The notes: generated by a model from the letters alone, not told the origin. A stretch of DNA of 64,000 nucleotides from Saccharothrix ecbatanensis (GCF_014205015.1 NZ_JACHMO010000001.1:6882001-6946000), one strand, 5' to 3'. Counted from the stretch's first letter, positions 23,175 through 33,725 are shown. Translations and numbers: made by a program.

Positions 23175-24010
23175 CCCGCGATCCTCACCGTCGTCGTGGT
23201 GCCCCAGATCGCCATGCTCAGGAAGAAGTCCAACAGGCTCGTCGTCACGATCGCCGTGCGCACCGCGCGGCCGACCGCGACACCCACGCCCGCCGGGCCA
23301 CCGCTCGCGCGGTAGCCGTAGTAGCAGTGCGTCAGGATGATCACGACGGCGAAGACGAGCACCTTGCCGAACGACCAGAGCACGTCCACCGGGGGTAGGA
23401 ACAGGTTGAAGTAGTGGTCGTACGTGCCCGCCGACTGCCCGTAGAACTGGACCGTGATCAACCTCGCCGCCAGGTACGACGTGAGCAGGCCGATCACGTA
23501 CAGCGGGATGATCGCGATGAACCCGGCGATGATCCGCGTCGTGACCAGGTACGGCAGGCTGGGGATGCCCATGACCTCCAGCGCGTCGATCTCCTCGGAG
23601 ATCCGCATCGCGCCGAGCTGGGCGGTGAAGCCGGAGCCGACCGTGGCGCTCAACGCGAGCCCGGCCACGAGCGGCGCGATCTCGCGGGTGTTGAAGTACG
23701 CGGACACGAAGCCCGCGAACGCCGACGTGCCGATCTGGTTCAGCGCGGTGAAGCCCTGGAGGCCGACGACCGTGCCGGTGAACACGGACAGGCCGACCAT
23801 CACGCCGATCGTGCCGCCGATGACCGCCAGCGCGCCCGTGCCGAAGCTGACCTCGGCCAGCAGCCGCAGCGTCTCGCGCAGGTAGCGGGTCAGCGTGCGC
23901 GGGGTCCACGCGAGCGCGCGGATGTAGAACCACAGCTGGTCGCCGAACGTGTCCAGCATGGTGAGCGGCGCGTTGGCCACCCTGCGCAGCCGGTCGTTGA
24001 TCGTGGCCAT
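23171..24010 (-). CDS. yrbEB: MlaE/YrbE-type permease subunit YrbEB
   Basis: A 279-residue integral membrane protein of the MlaE permease family, second permease of the mce importer. It has several transmembrane helices, the conserved segment GSGFTAQLGAMRISEEIDAL (coupling to the ATPase) followed by EVMGIPSLPYLVTTRIIAG, and a C-terminal helix. The start ATG 24010 is separated from the yrbEA stop by one base. Together with YrbEA and Mkl it should form the ATP-driven inner-membrane part of the MCE system. Confidence 0.93.
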   Translation of the reverse strand: MATINDRLRRVANAPLTMLDTFGDQLWFYIRALAWTPRTLTRYLRETLRLLAEVSFGTGALAVIGGTIGVMVGLSVFTGTVVGLQGFTALNQIGTSAFAGFVSAYFNTREIAPLVAGLALSATVGSGFTAQLGAMRISEEIDALEVMGIPSLPYLVTTRIIAGFIAIIPLYVIGLLTSYLAARLITVQFYGQSAGTYDHYFNLFLPPVDVLWSFGKVLVFAVVIILTHCYYGYRASGGPAGVGVAVGRAVRTAIVTTSLLDFFLSMAIWGTTTTVRIAG

Positions 24011-24011
24011 C

Positions 24012-24797
24012 TCAGCTCCCCTTCGCCGGGACGACCTGGAGGTAGATCGTGGTGAGCACGAAGTTCACGAAGAACAGCAGCAGGAACGTGATGACCACGG
24101 CCTGGTTGACCGCGTCGCCGACGCCCTTCGGGCCGCCCGCCGGGTTCAGGCCGCGGTAGGCGGCGACGATGCCCGCGAGGAACCCGAAGATCAGCGCCTT
24201 GATCTCGGAGATCCACAGGTCCGGCAGCTGGGCCAGGGCGCTGAAGCTCGCCAGGTACGCGCCGGGCGTGCCGTCCTGGAGGATCACGTTGAAGAAGTAG
24301 CCGCCCATCACGCCGACCACGCTGACCATGCCGTTCAGCAGCACGCTGACCAGCATCGCGGCCAGCACGCGTGGCACGACCAGGCGCTGGATCGGCGAGA
24401 CGCCCAGCACCTCCATCGCGTCGATCTCCTCGCGGATCTTGCGGCTGCCCAGGTCGGCGCAGATCGCGCTGCCGCCCGCGCCGGCGATGAGCAGGGCCGT
24501 CACGATCGGGCTGGCCTGCTGGATGATCGCCAGCACGCTGGCCGCGCCGGTGAACGACTGGGCGCCGATCTGGCGGGTGAGCGAGCCGATCTGGAGCGCG
24601 ATGACCGCGCCGAACGGGATCGAGACCAGGGCCGTCGGCAGCACCGTCACGCTCACCACGAACCAGCACTGCTGGATGAACTCGCGGAGCTGGAACGGGC
24701 GGCGGAACGTGAGGCGGACGACGTCGATGGCGAGCGAGAACATCCGTCCCGTCTCGCGCAGCGCGCCGGCGCCGGGGAACGTCGCCGGTGCGCTCAC
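24012..24797 (-). CDS. yrbEA: MlaE/YrbE-type permease subunit YrbEA
   Basis: A 261-residue MlaE-family permease. The conserved cytoplasmic coupling segment SAICADLGSRKIREEIDAME is followed by VLGVSPIQRLVVPRVLA. GTG 24797 overlaps the mkl stop by four bases (GTGA), and the frame upstream of it is inside mkl, so this start is chosen over 24821. It is the first permease of the mce operon. Confidence 0.93.
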   Translation of the reverse strand: MSAPATFPGAGALRETGRMFSLAIDVVRLTFRRPFQLREFIQQCWFVVSVTVLPTALVSIPFGAVIALQIGSLTRQIGAQSFTGAASVLAIIQQASPIVTALLIAGAGGSAICADLGSRKIREEIDAMEVLGVSPIQRLVVPRVLAAMLVSVLLNGMVSVVGVMGGYFFNVILQDGTPGAYLASFSALAQLPDLWISEIKALIFGFLAGIVAAYRGLNPAGGPKGVGDAVNQAVVITFLLLFFVNFVLTTIYLQVVPAKGS

Positions 24798-25879
24798 AGC
24801 ACGCCCCCTCGCCGCGGCCACGGGCTGGGCGTCGGCGTGCCGGATGTCGTCGGACCGGCCGGGGTGACCCCGACCATGACCCGGTAGTGGCGCTGCTCGT
24901 CCGGGGTGAGGCTGGCGATGATGCCCTGCTGGGCCTCCGGCGGCAGCGTGTGCAGGATGCTCATGACCCGGTCCTTGCGCCGCCGCACCGCGCCACGCGG
25001 CGGGAGGCCGGGCGTCGGTTCCAACTGCGGCACCACGCCGCGCACGTCCTCGTCCGGCGAGCCGTCCGCGTGGCCGGCGTCGCGGTGGGCGAGTTCGGCG
25101 GCCATCGTGGCCTGGTCCTTCTCCTCCGACATGCCGATCGGACCGATGCGGCGGCCGTTGAGGAACTGCTCGACCACCGGTTCGTCGCTGGTCAGGAGGA
25201 CTTCGCGGGGACCGAACATGATCAGCTCACGGCGGAAGAGCATGCCCAGGTTGTCCGGGACGGTGCGGGCCACGGTGATGTTGTGCGTGACGATCAGGAT
25301 CGTGGCGTCGATCTGCGAGTTCAGGTCGATGAGGAGCTGGCTCAGGTAGGCGGTGCGGACCGGGTCGAGGCCGGAGTCCGGTTCGTCGCACAGGATGATC
25401 TCGGGGTCGAGCACCAGGGCGCGGGCCAGGCCGGCGCGCTTGCGCATACCGCCGGAGATCTCGCCGGGGAGCTTCTTCTCCGCGCCGACGAGGCCGACCA
25501 TCTCCATCTTCTCCAGCACGATCCGCCGGACCTCGGCCTCCGTCTTGCGGGTGTGCTCGCGGAGCGGGAAGGCGACGTTGTCGAAGAGGTTCATCGAGCC
25601 GAAGAGCGCGCCGTCCTGGAAGAGGACGCCGAAGAGCTTCCGGATCTCGTAGAGCTTGTGCTCGGAGCAGCGGACCAGGTCCGTGCCGTTGATGATGATC
25701 TTGCCCTGCTCGGGTTTCAGCAGGCCGACCAGGGATTTCAGGAAGACGGACTTGCCGGTGCCCGACGGACCGAGCATCACGCTGACCTCGCCCGGCGGGA
25801 GGGTGAGCGTGACGTCCCGCCAGATGGTCTGCTTGCCGAAGGACTTGGTCAGGCCTTCGACGACCACCTCGACGCCCAT
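24794..25879 (-). CDS. mkl: MCE-associated ABC transporter ATPase (Mkl/MceG)
   Basis: The ATPase that powers MCE import. Walker A GPSGTGKS lies at about residues 38-45, a signature ISGGMRKRAGLARAL at about 142-156, and Walker B ILCDEPDSGLDP at about 162-173, with the H-loop VTHN. The 361-residue length includes a C-terminal extension (about residues 255-361) with TLPPEAQQGIIASLTPDEQ, as in mycobacterial Mkl. ATG 25879 follows GGAGG. It heads the operon, whereas in Mycobacterium the homologue sits near rplJL but apart from the mce genes. Confidence 0.94.
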   Translation of the reverse strand: MGVEVVVEGLTKSFGKQTIWRDVTLTLPPGEVSVMLGPSGTGKSVFLKSLVGLLKPEQGKIIINGTDLVRCSEHKLYEIRKLFGVLFQDGALFGSMNLFDNVAFPLREHTRKTEAEVRRIVLEKMEMVGLVGAEKKLPGEISGGMRKRAGLARALVLDPEIILCDEPDSGLDPVRTAYLSQLLIDLNSQIDATILIVTHNITVARTVPDNLGMLFRRELIMFGPREVLLTSDEPVVEQFLNGRRIGPIGMSEEKDQATMAAELAHRDAGHADGSPDEDVRGVVPQLEPTPGLPPRGAVRRRKDRVMSILHTLPPEAQQGIIASLTPDEQRHYRVMVGVTPAGPTTSGTPTPSPWPRRGGVL

Positions 25880-26015
25880 CGCACCTCCTGGTCACCCGCA
25901 TCAACGCCCAGACGCCGGGCAGGCCGGCGTCATACCGGTGCAACGAGGCTGCCCCATCCCGGTTACTCGCCAGTTGGGCTAACGCGGTCTCAGGTGAATA
26001 ACGGTGCGAACAGCA

Positions 26016-26050
26016 CGAGGGCGGGCACCCTGTGTGGGTGCCCGCCCTCG
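26016..26050. terminator. Terminator of rplJ-rplL
   Basis: A perfect 15-bp GC-rich stem (26016-26030 with 26036-26050) and five-base loop lies 39 bases past the rplL stop. It should insulate the ribosomal-protein operon from the mce operon. No strong T-tract is visible. Confidence 0.85.
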
Positions 26051-26088
26051 TAGCGGCGCGCGGTGTTCGGATCCCTTGCGGGATCAGA

Positions 26089-26475
26089 TCACTTGAGCGA
26101 GATCTTGGCGCCGGCAGCCTCGAGCTTCTCCTTGGCGGCGTCGGCGACGTCCTTCGCCACGTTCTCCAGGATCGCCTTCGGAGCGGCCTCGACCAGCTCC
26201 TTGGCCTCCTTCAGGCCCAGGCCCGAGACGACCTCGCGGACGACCTTGATGACCTGGATCTTCTTGTCGCCGGCGCCCTCGAGGACGACGGTGAACTCGT
26301 CCTTCTCCTCGACCTCGGCGGCGGCCGGGCCGGCCGGGCCGGCAGCGGCAACGGCGACCGGAGCGGCGGCGGTGACCTCGAAGGTCTCCTCGAACTGCTT
26401 CACGAAGGACGACAGCTCCAGGAGCGTCATCTCCTTGAACGCGTCGAGCAGCTCGTCGGTGCTGAGCTTCGCCAT
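26089..26475 (-). CDS. rplL: 50S ribosomal protein L7/L12
   Basis: L7/L12 forms the multimeric ribosomal stalk that recruits and activates translation GTPases. The 128-residue protein has the N-terminal dimerisation helices ([20 protein letters not shown]), an Ala/Pro-rich hinge ([15 protein letters not shown]) and the C-terminal factor-binding domain ([20 protein letters not shown]). ATG 26475 is preceded by AAAGGA. It follows rplJ by 63 bases. Confidence 0.99.
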   Translation of the reverse strand: MAKLSTDELLDAFKEMTLLELSSFVKQFEETFEVTAAAPVAVAAAGPAGPAAAEVEEKDEFTVVLEGAGDKKIQVIKVVREVVSGLGLKEAKELVEAAPKAILENVAKDVADAAKEKLEAAGAKISLK

Positions 26476-26538
26476 GATGGCGGTCCTTTCTCTTTCAACG
26501 CCCGAACTGCGGCCGGGACGCGGATGTCTGGGGTGTGA

Positions 26539-27096
26539 TCAGCTTTCGGCAGGAGCGTCGGACTCGGCGGCGGCAGGCGCCTCCGCGGTCTTCTTCTCCA
26601 GCAGGGCAGCGGCCAGGCGAGCGACCTGGGAAGCCGGGGCGTTGAACAGACCCGCGGCCTTGGCCAGGTTGCCCTTCATCGCGCCCGCCAGCTTGGCGAG
26701 CAGCACCTCACGGGTCTCGAGGTCCGCGATCGCGGAGACCTCTTCGACCGAGAGGGGACGGCCATCCATGTAGCCGCCCTTGATGACCAGGGCCTTGTTG
26801 TCCTTCGCGAAGTCACGCAGGGCCTTCGCCGCGTCGACCGGCTCGCCTTCGACAAAGGCGATGGCGGTCGGGCCGACGAGCAGGGCTTCGAGACCCTGGA
26901 CGCCCGCGTCCTCAGCGGCACGCTTGACCAGCGTGTTCTTCGCAACGGTGTACGTGGTGCCCGCGCCGAGAGCGCGACGCAGCGTGGTGAGCTGCGCCAT
27001 GGAGAGGCCGCGGTACTCGGTCACGACAGCGGCCGAGCTTCCACGGAACTTGTCCGTGAGCTCGGCGACGGCCGAAACCTTGCTGGGCTTCGCCAT
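26539..27096 (-). CDS. rplJ: 50S ribosomal protein L10
   Basis: L10 anchors the L7/L12 dimers to 23S rRNA. At 185 residues it is typical of actinobacteria. It begins [20 protein letters not shown], has the rRNA-binding N-terminal domain ([17 protein letters not shown]) and ends in Ala/Glu-rich helices that bind L7/L12. The upstream leader carries an attenuator-like hairpin, consistent with autogenous control by the L10-L12 complex. Confidence 0.98.
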   Translation of the reverse strand: MAKPSKVSAVAELTDKFRGSSAAVVTEYRGLSMAQLTTLRRALGAGTTYTVAKNTLVKRAAEDAGVQGLEALLVGPTAIAFVEGEPVDAAKALRDFAKDNKALVIKGGYMDGRPLSVEEVSAIADLETREVLLAKLAGAMKGNLAKAAGLFNAPASQVARLAAALLEKKTAEAPAAAESDAPAES

Positions 27097-27300
27097 GATC
27101 GCCTCCTCTCTGGGCTAGTGACGCACCGGTCGAGCCGAGAGGGCCGCGCAAAGCAAAAACGCCCCAGCGCAGCAGCACGGGGCGTGACAGGCGCGCGAGC
27201 GCCTAAGTCTTCCTCGTTCTCCTGCGCGGGCCGCCCGCTTCGCGGGACCTTCGCTCCCAGCCGACAAGGGCCGGGACGACCAGCGGTCTTTGGTGAACCA
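27097..27300 (-). ncRNA. L10-type leader RNA with attenuator hairpin
   Basis: The inferred 5' leader of rplJ includes a small hairpin around AGGCGCTCGCGCGCCT (about 27189-27204) and then a stem of seven GC-rich pairs (27179-27185 with 27159-27165) followed at once by a run of T on the minus strand. This is the layout of the L10 leader family, where L10-L12 binding controls premature termination. The assignment is by structure and position; no covariance search was run. Confidence 0.65.
27159..27185 (-). terminator. Attenuator hairpin in the rplJ leader
   Basis: The seven-base arms ACGCCCC and GGGGCGT enclose 13 bases. On the minus strand the stem is followed by TTTTG, the form of an intrinsic terminator within the leader. 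Confidence 0.7.
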
Positions 27301-27306
27301 TCGGTA

Positions 27307-27336
27307 AGAGTACGGGACGTGTCGTCACGGCTCCAA
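27307..27336 (-). promoter_or_regulatory. Probable rplJ promoter
   Basis: On the minus strand TTGGAG (27336-27331) and TACTCT (27312-27307) are 18 bases apart. Transcription would start near 27300, just ahead of the L10 leader. Confidence 0.5.
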
Positions 27337-27354
27337 ATCGGCATGATGTGACCC

Positions 27355-28119
27355 GTGACCGAAGAGCCCCCGAGGAACCCGCCGCCACCGGACATCGACC
27401 CGGAACAGCTCCGGCAGTTCCAGGAGTTCCAACGGTTCCAGGAATTCCAGCGCTTCCAGCAGACCCAGGGCGCCGGCCTCCCGCCAAGCCTGCCTCCCGG
27501 CGCCACACCCGCCGCCCCACCGCCGAGTGGCCAACCCCCGACCACCCCACCACCGGCCGCGACACCACCGCGCAAGCCGTTGTGGAAGATCCTCCTGCAC
27601 AGCAAACTGGTCCGCCGCCTCGTCTACCTGGCGGTGGTGCTGCTTCTGCTCTCGTACTTCTACGACAAGTACTTCGGTGGTGACGACCCCGGCGGCGTCG
27701 CGGTCGACAGCGGCGGCGACAAGGGCAACATCATCGCGCCCCAGACCCCGTACGGCCTCCAGGGCACGGTCGCGCTGTTCTACAAGCACGTGATGAACGA
27801 CGACGCAGGCCGCGCGTGCCTGCTGTTCTCGGAGGAGGACGCGAAGAAGGCTTTCGCCACCGCGTTCGACGCACCCAACTGCGATGACGCCGTGCACAAG
27901 CTGCACGGCCAGGTCACCCGCGAAGTCGAATACCGGCAGATCAGGTTCCCCAGCACCATGCGGGAAGTGCCCACGAGCGGGTCGGTCGAGGTCAGCTCGT
28001 GCGCGCTGGACGTGCGGGGTGGGCCGCGCCTGGGCAAGTTCGTGCTGTCCGCGCAGCAGAACAAGACCTGGGTGATCACCGGCTACGAAGCCGAGCCCGC
28101 GGACTGCGTCGGCCCGTGA
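27355..28119 (+). CDS. Single-pass membrane protein of unknown function
   Basis: A 254-residue protein with a cytoplasmic N-terminus containing a glutamine/phenylalanine repeat (QFQEFQRFQEFQRFQ, about residues 21-35) and a proline-rich stretch. One transmembrane helix follows (LVYLAVVLLLLSYFYDKYFG, about 88-107), then an extracytoplasmic domain of about 140 residues with several cysteines. The fold (VALFYKHVMNDDAGRACLLFS) resembles Rv0360-like or NTF2-like extracytoplasmic domains, but no family is claimed. The GTG start is divergent from rplJ. Confidence 0.75.
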   Translation: MTEEPPRNPPPPDIDPEQLRQFQEFQRFQEFQRFQQTQGAGLPPSLPPGATPAAPPPSGQPPTTPPPAATPPRKPLWKILLHSKLVRRLVYLAVVLLLLSYFYDKYFGGDDPGGVAVDSGGDKGNIIAPQTPYGLQGTVALFYKHVMNDDAGRACLLFSEEDAKKAFATAFDAPNCDDAVHKLHGQVTREVEYRQIRFPSTMREVPTSGSVEVSSCALDVRGGPRLGKFVLSAQQNKTWVITGYEAEPADCVGP

Positions 28120-28133
28120 TCACGTGACAAAGC

Positions 28134-28170
28134 AGCAGCGCCCCTCGGCGGGAGGCCGAGGGGCGCTGCT
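28134..28170. terminator. Bidirectional terminator between the membrane-protein gene and rplA
   Basis: A perfect 16-bp stem (28134-28149 with 28155-28170) and five-base loop lies between two converging genes. A short T-run follows on the minus strand. Confidence 0.88.
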
Positions 28171-28192
28171 GGGGTGCTACGACTTGCCGACG

Positions 28193-28909
28193 TCAGACGG
28201 TGGCGTCGTCGGTCAGCAGGTTCCGGGTCCGGTTCGGGTCTACCGGGATGCCGGGGCCCATCGTGGTCGAGACGGTGACCTTGCGCAGGTACCGCCCCTT
28301 CGCCGACGACGGCTTGGCGCGCAGGATCTCCTCCAGCGCGGCGGCGTAGTTCTCGACCAGCTTCTCCGGGTCGAACGACACCTTGCCGATGACGAGGTGC
28401 AGGTTCGCCTGCTTGTCGACGCGGAAGTTGATCTTACCGCCCTTGATCTCGTTCACGGCCTTGGTGACGTCGGGCGTCACGGTGCCGGTCTTCGGGTTCG
28501 GCATCAGGCCACGCGGGCCGAGGATGCGGGCGATGCGACCGACCTTCGCCATCTGGTCGGGCGTGGCGATCGCGGCGTCGAAGTCGAGCCAGCCACCCTG
28601 GATGCGGGCGATCAGGTCCTCGGAACCGACCGCGTCCGCACCGGCGGCCTCGGCCTCGGCGGCCTTGTCACCGGTCGCGAAGACGATCACGCGGGCGGTC
28701 TTGCCCGTACCGTGCGGCAGGTTCACGGTGCCGCGGACCATCTGGTCGGCCTTACGAGGGTCGACGCCGAGCCGGATGGCGACCTCGACGGTCGCGTCCA
28801 GCTTCACCTTGGAAGTTTCCTTGGCGAGCCTGGTTGCCTCCAGCGGCGAGTACAGCCGCTCCCGGTCAACCAGCTCAGCAGCGTTCTTGTACGCCTTGCT
28901 GCGCTTCAT
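28193..28909 (-). CDS. rplA: 50S ribosomal protein L1
   Basis: L1 binds 23S rRNA at the mobile E-site stalk and in many bacteria represses its own operon. The 238-residue protein starts at ATG 28909 ([17 protein letters not shown]) with AAGGA upstream; an in-frame extension to 28966 is not conserved. The RNA-binding signature [20 protein letters not shown] is intact. It follows rplK by 79 bases. Confidence 0.99.
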   Translation of the reverse strand: MKRSKAYKNAAELVDRERLYSPLEATRLAKETSKVKLDATVEVAIRLGVDPRKADQMVRGTVNLPHGTGKTARVIVFATGDKAAEAEAAGADAVGSEDLIARIQGGWLDFDAAIATPDQMAKVGRIARILGPRGLMPNPKTGTVTPDVTKAVNEIKGGKINFRVDKQANLHLVIGKVSFDPEKLVENYAAALEEILRAKPSSAKGRYLRKVTVSTTMGPGIPVDPNRTRNLLTDDATV

Positions 28910-28988
28910 GCTTCTGTCCTTAAAGTGGATCAGCTGTGGTGACGAGCCAGCGCGTGGCTCTCCCACGGACTACGAAAAAGAGAAAAGG

Positions 28989-29423
28989 TCAGCCTTCGAC
29001 GGTGATGCCCATGGAACGGGCGGTGCCGGCGATGATCTTCGCCGCCTGGTCCACGTCGTTGGCGTTGAGGTCGATCATCTTGTTCTGCGCGATCTCACGC
29101 ACCTGGTCCATGGTCACCTTGGCGACCTTGAGGCGGTGCGGCTCGCCCGAGCCCTTTTCCACACCGGCAGCCTTGAGCAGCAGCTTCGCGGCCGGCGGGG
29201 TCTTGAGCTTGAAGTCGAACGAGCGGTCTTCGTACACGGAGATCTCGACCGGCACGACAGTGCCCCGCTGCGACTCGGTCGCGGCGTTGTACTGCTTGCA
29301 GAACTCCATGATGTTGACACCGTGCTGACCCAGCGCGGGGCCAACGGGCGGCGCGGGGTTCGCGGCCCCGGCCTTGATCTGCAGCTTGATGACAGCTGCG
29401 AGCTTCTTCTTCTTGGGAGGCAT
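28989..29423 (-). CDS. rplK: 50S ribosomal protein L11
   Basis: L11 forms the GTPase-associated centre with 23S rRNA and is needed for RelA-dependent stringent response. The 144-residue length and the signature [20 protein letters not shown] are typical. The N-terminal prolines that contact thiopeptides are conserved, so nothing suggests thiostrepton-type resistance. It lies 102 bases after nusG and precedes rplA. Confidence 0.99.
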
Positions 29424-29525
29424 CTCGGTTCCTTTATTGCGGTGTCCGCGCGCGGCCCTGCCAGCCGCAGCGTGGCTGCCGGCACCTGTCCGTCAGAGGG
29501 GGCGCCGGAGTTTGTGTTGTCCTGG

Positions 29526-30437
<912 letters not shown>

Positions 30438-30483
30438 TCATGCATCACATGTCCGCCGCCACCCGGGGCGGCGGGTGTTCGGC

Positions 30484-30885
30484 TCAGCCGAACACCCTGA
30501 ACATGCCCCAAGCGAAGGCCGTATCAAGGCCGAACACAAACGCCACCATGAAGGCCACGAAGACCAACACAACTCCGGTGTAGGTGATCATCTGCTTGCG
30601 GGTCGGCCAGATGACCTTCCGCAGCTCGCTGACCACCTCGCGGACGTACCGGATGATGCGGGCGAAGAAACCGACCCGCTTCTCCGAATCCGTCCGCGAG
30701 CGCGTGGGACGACCCTTCTTGGCCTCCTCGGCGTCGGAGTCGGCCTCAGCCGCCTTCTTCGCCTCGGCGTCCTTGCGGCCCGCCGGTCGCGCGGAGCCGC
30801 GGCGCTCACGCCGCGCTGCGGCGGTAACCGGCCGGGACGCGCTCTCGCGCTCGTCCGGCTGGTCCTGCTCGCGGCCCTCGCTCAT
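30484..30885 (-). CDS. secE: Preprotein translocase subunit SecE
   Basis: SecE clamps SecY in the Sec translocon. The 133-residue protein has a charged, Ala/Arg/Glu-rich cytoplasmic N-terminus, the amphipathic SecE helix ([20 protein letters not shown]) and one transmembrane helix ([20 protein letters not shown]). ATG 30885 follows GGAGG by six bases and is preferred over in-frame ATG 30906 or 30945. It lies between tRNA-Trp and nusG, the standard bacterial order. Confidence 0.96.
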   Translation of the reverse strand: MSEGREQDQPDERESASRPVTAAARRERRGSARPAGRKDAEAKKAAEADSDAEEAKKGRPTRSRTDSEKRVGFFARIIRYVREVVSELRKVIWPTRKQMITYTGVVLVFVAFMVAFVFGLDTAFAWGMFRVFG

Positions 30886-30918
30886 GCCGTCCTCCGCTTC
30901 AACCATCGCGCTTCGACG

Positions 30919-30991
<73 letters not shown>

Positions 30992-31177
30992 TTGAGGTTC
31001 TGGACCAGAACCCCCTGGCTGGAGACGCCCCGCAGCCTCCTCACGTGGCCCGTGAGGCAGCGACTGGACGTTCCAAGACCGGAAGCATACGGCACCAAGG
31101 GGCCGTCCTTCCAACTGCCCCGGTCAGAGGGGGTGCCGGAGTCCAAGTCGGTTGTGCGGTCTGCCACGATTGGGGCC

Positions 31178-32419
31178 ATGGGCACGCCTGAAACGACCAC
31201 CGGAACCAGTACCTCCGAGCACCCTCGCGTCTCGCAGCGGATCGCCGGCATCGCCGAGTCCGCCACCCTCGCGGTAGACGCGAAGGCGAAGGCGCTCAAG
31301 GCCGCGGGCCGACCGGTGATCGGCTTCGGCGCGGGCGAACCGGACTTCCCGACCCCTGACACCATCGTAGCCGCAGCTCAGGCCGCGTGCGCGGACCCGC
31401 GCAACCACCGCTACACGCCCGCAGGCGGACTGCCGGAGCTGCGCGAGGCCGTGGCCGCCAAGACCAAGCGCGACTCGGGCTACGACGTGACCGCCGCCCA
31501 GGTGCTGATCACCAACGGCGGCAAGCAGGCGGTCTACCAGGCGTTCGCGACGATCGTGGACCCGGGCGACGAGATCCTGCTCCCGGCGCCGTACTGGACC
31601 ACCTACCCCGAGGCGATCACGCTCGCGGGCGGCGTGCCGGTGCAGGTCACCGCGGACGAGTCGACCGACTACCTGGTCACGGTGGAGCAGCTGGAGGCGG
31701 CGCGCACCCCGAAGACCAAGGTGCTGCTGCTGTGCTCGCCGTCGAACCCGACCGGCTCGGTCTACCCCCGCGAGCAGATCACCGCGATCGGCGAGTGGGC
31801 GCTGGAGCACGGGCTGTGGGTGATCACCGACGAGATCTACGAGCACCTGGTGTACGACGGCGCCGAGTCGGTGTCGCTGCCGGTGGCCGTGCCCGCGATG
31901 GCGGACCGGACGATCGTGCTCAACGGCGTGGCGAAGACGTACGCGATGACGGGCTGGCGGGTCGGCTGGATGATCGGCCCGGCGGACGTGGTGAAGGCCG
32001 CCGCGAACCTCCAGTCCCACCTGACCTCGAACGTGGCGAACGTGTCGCAGCGTGCCGCCCTGGAGGCCGTGTCCGGGCCGCTGGACGCGGCGCACGAGAT
32101 GCGCGTGGCGTTCGACCGCCGGCGGCGCACGATCGTCGACATGCTGTCCGCGATCCCCGGCGTGGAGTGCCCGACCCCGAAGGGCGCGTTCTACGTGTAC
32201 CCGTCGGTGAAGGCGTTGATCGGCAAGAAGCTGCGCGGCGTCGAGATCACCGACACGGTGCAGCTCGCGGCGCTGATCCTGGAGCACGTCGAGGTCGCCG
32301 TGGTGCCCGGTGAGGCGTTCGGCACGCCCGGCTACCTGCGGCTGTCCTACGCTTTGGGCGACGACGACCTGAAGACCGGCGTGACCCGGATGGCCGAGCT
32401 GCTGGCCGAAGTCGAGTAA
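31178..32419 (+). CDS. aspC: Pyridoxal-phosphate aminotransferase (aspartate aminotransferase type)
   Basis: A class I/II aminotransferase of 413 residues that probably converts aspartate and 2-oxoglutarate to oxaloacetate and glutamate. The PLP lysine lies in [16 protein letters not shown] (about K253), and [16 protein letters not shown] near the N-terminus is the conserved substrate-side motif. ATG 31178 begins the conserved protein and an upstream open extension overlaps tRNA-Trp on the other strand. It is transcribed away from secE and ends in a strong terminator. Confidence 0.93.
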   Translation: MGTPETTTGTSTSEHPRVSQRIAGIAESATLAVDAKAKALKAAGRPVIGFGAGEPDFPTPDTIVAAAQAACADPRNHRYTPAGGLPELREAVAAKTKRDSGYDVTAAQVLITNGGKQAVYQAFATIVDPGDEILLPAPYWTTYPEAITLAGGVPVQVTADESTDYLVTVEQLEAARTPKTKVLLLCSPSNPTGSVYPREQITAIGEWALEHGLWVITDEIYEHLVYDGAESVSLPVAVPAMADRTIVLNGVAKTYAMTGWRVGWMIGPADVVKAAANLQSHLTSNVANVSQRAALEAVSGPLDAAHEMRVAFDRRRRTIVDMLSAIPGVECPTPKGAFYVYPSVKALIGKKLRGVEITDTVQLAALILEHVEVAVVPGEAFGTPGYLRLSYALGDDDLKTGVTRMAELLAEVE

Positions 32420-32439
32420 CACCTGACCGACAGAACGTT

Positions 32440-32470
32440 ACGAAAGGCACCCATTCGGGGTGCCTTTCGT
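32440..32470 (+). terminator. Terminator of aspC
   Basis: A perfect 13-bp stem (32440-32452 with 32458-32470), five-base loop, with a T-containing descending arm, 20 bases after the stop codon. Confidence 0.82.
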
Positions 32471-32573
32471 CGTATTCGGACACAGTTCGATCACGGCGGG
32501 TAATGACTGGAATGGCTCCACGATGGATCGGAGGTCCGGCTCGCTCCCCGAGCCGTCCTCGACAGGAGAATCC

Positions 32574-33209
32574 ATGTCCTACCCCCAGCAGCCGATGATG
32601 CAACACCAGCAGCCCGCACCGCCGCCGGCGCCCGAGAACGGCCTCGGCACCGCCGGGTTCGTGCTGGGTCTGCTGGGCCTGCTCTTCAGCTTCATCCCGA
32701 TCATCGGCGTGATCGCGTGGCCGCTCGTGATCCTCGGCCTCGTCTTCGGCTTGGTGGGCCTGTCCAAGGCCACCAAGGGCCGCGCGAACAACAAGGGCCT
32801 CGCCATCGCGGGCATCGCGCTCTCCGCGGTGGGCCTCGTGGTCTGCATCCTGTGGGCGGCGGTCTTCACCAAGGCCGCCTCCGACGCCACGGAGGCGATC
32901 GAGGACTTGGAGGCGCAGGCCAACAAGGAGGTCGTGCTGGTCTACGAGATCACCGGTGACGCGCCGGGCGCGACGGTCAGCTACTCCACGTTCAGCGACA
33001 GCGGGTCGTCCACCAACGACGAGGCCGTCACGACGTTCCCGTGGACCAAGGAGTTCACCGTCAAGGGCCTCTTCAGCGGCGGGACGCTGACGGTCATGAC
33101 CGGCGCCGAGGGCGGCACCGTGACGTGCAAGATCACCGTGGACGGCGTGGAGAAGAAGACCGCGACCGGCACCGGTCCGCACGCGCTGGCGAGTTGCTCG
33201 AACTTCTGA
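32574..33209 (+). CDS. DUF4190-type membrane protein with MmpS-like C-terminal domain
   Basis: A 211-residue protein. A Gln/Pro-rich N-terminus is followed by two transmembrane hairpin helices of the DUF4190 type (about residues 25-60 and 67-95) and an extracytoplasmic beta domain (VVLVYEITGDAPGATVSYST and SGGTLTVMTGAEGGTVTCKI). That beta domain resembles MmpS family proteins. Two cysteines near the end could pair. ATG 32574 follows AGGAG. The next gene encodes a related domain, so the two are likely paralogs. Function is unknown; an envelope role is inferred. Confidence 0.78.
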   Translation: MSYPQQPMMQHQQPAPPPAPENGLGTAGFVLGLLGLLFSFIPIIGVIAWPLVILGLVFGLVGLSKATKGRANNKGLAIAGIALSAVGLVVCILWAAVFTKAASDATEAIEDLEAQANKEVVLVYEITGDAPGATVSYSTFSDSGSSTNDEAVTTFPWTKEFTVKGLFSGGTLTVMTGAEGGTVTCKITVDGVEKKTATGTGPHALASCSNF

Positions 33210-33306
33210 CGCTGCGTAGCTCCTTTGGGTGATGCGAGTAACCCTCGGTAGAACTAGACCGATGGTCCTTCCAGTCGCATGGACATTCACCCGAGGAGCG
33301 CAACGC

Positions 33307-33696
33307 ATGACGGAGCCCGACCCACACGAGCGTCCGGGCCGCAGGTGGCCGGTGATCACGGCCTCGGTGGTGCTCGTGCTGGGCGCGCTCGCACTCGTCC
33401 TGCTGACCGACTCCCCGGATCAGCCGGTCCGGGTCGTCTACCAGGTCAGCGGCACGGCGACGCGGGCCACCGTCACCTATTCGACCTTCCAGGGCGACGA
33501 GACGCGCCAGGAAGAGCTGACCGGGCTCCCCTGGCGACTGGAGATCATCGCCCCCGAAGAGCCCGATCACGGCGTTCTGACGGTCACCATCGGGCCGGAC
33601 GGCGGGAACGTGGCGTGCGAGGTGAGCGTGGCCGACGTCGTGCGGCGTTCGGCCACCGCCACCGACGCCCACACCAGGGCCCTGTGCGGCTTCTAG
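33307..33696 (+). CDS. MmpS-like single-pass envelope protein
   Basis: A 129-residue protein with one N-terminal helix (WPVITASVVLVLGALALVLL) and an extracytoplasmic domain matching that of the preceding gene (VRVVYQVSGTATRATVTYST, DGGNVACEVSVADVV, final Cys). It begins at ATG 33307 with AGGAGC upstream. In mycobacteria MmpS proteins assist MmpL transporters, but no mmpL is nearby, so the partner is unknown. Confidence 0.78.
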   Translation: MTEPDPHERPGRRWPVITASVVLVLGALALVLLTDSPDQPVRVVYQVSGTATRATVTYSTFQGDETRQEELTGLPWRLEIIAPEEPDHGVLTVTIGPDGGNVACEVSVADVVRRSATATDAHTRALCGF

Positions 33697-33725
33697 AGGG
33701 CGCTTCCAGAGCTTCCAGAGGCGCT

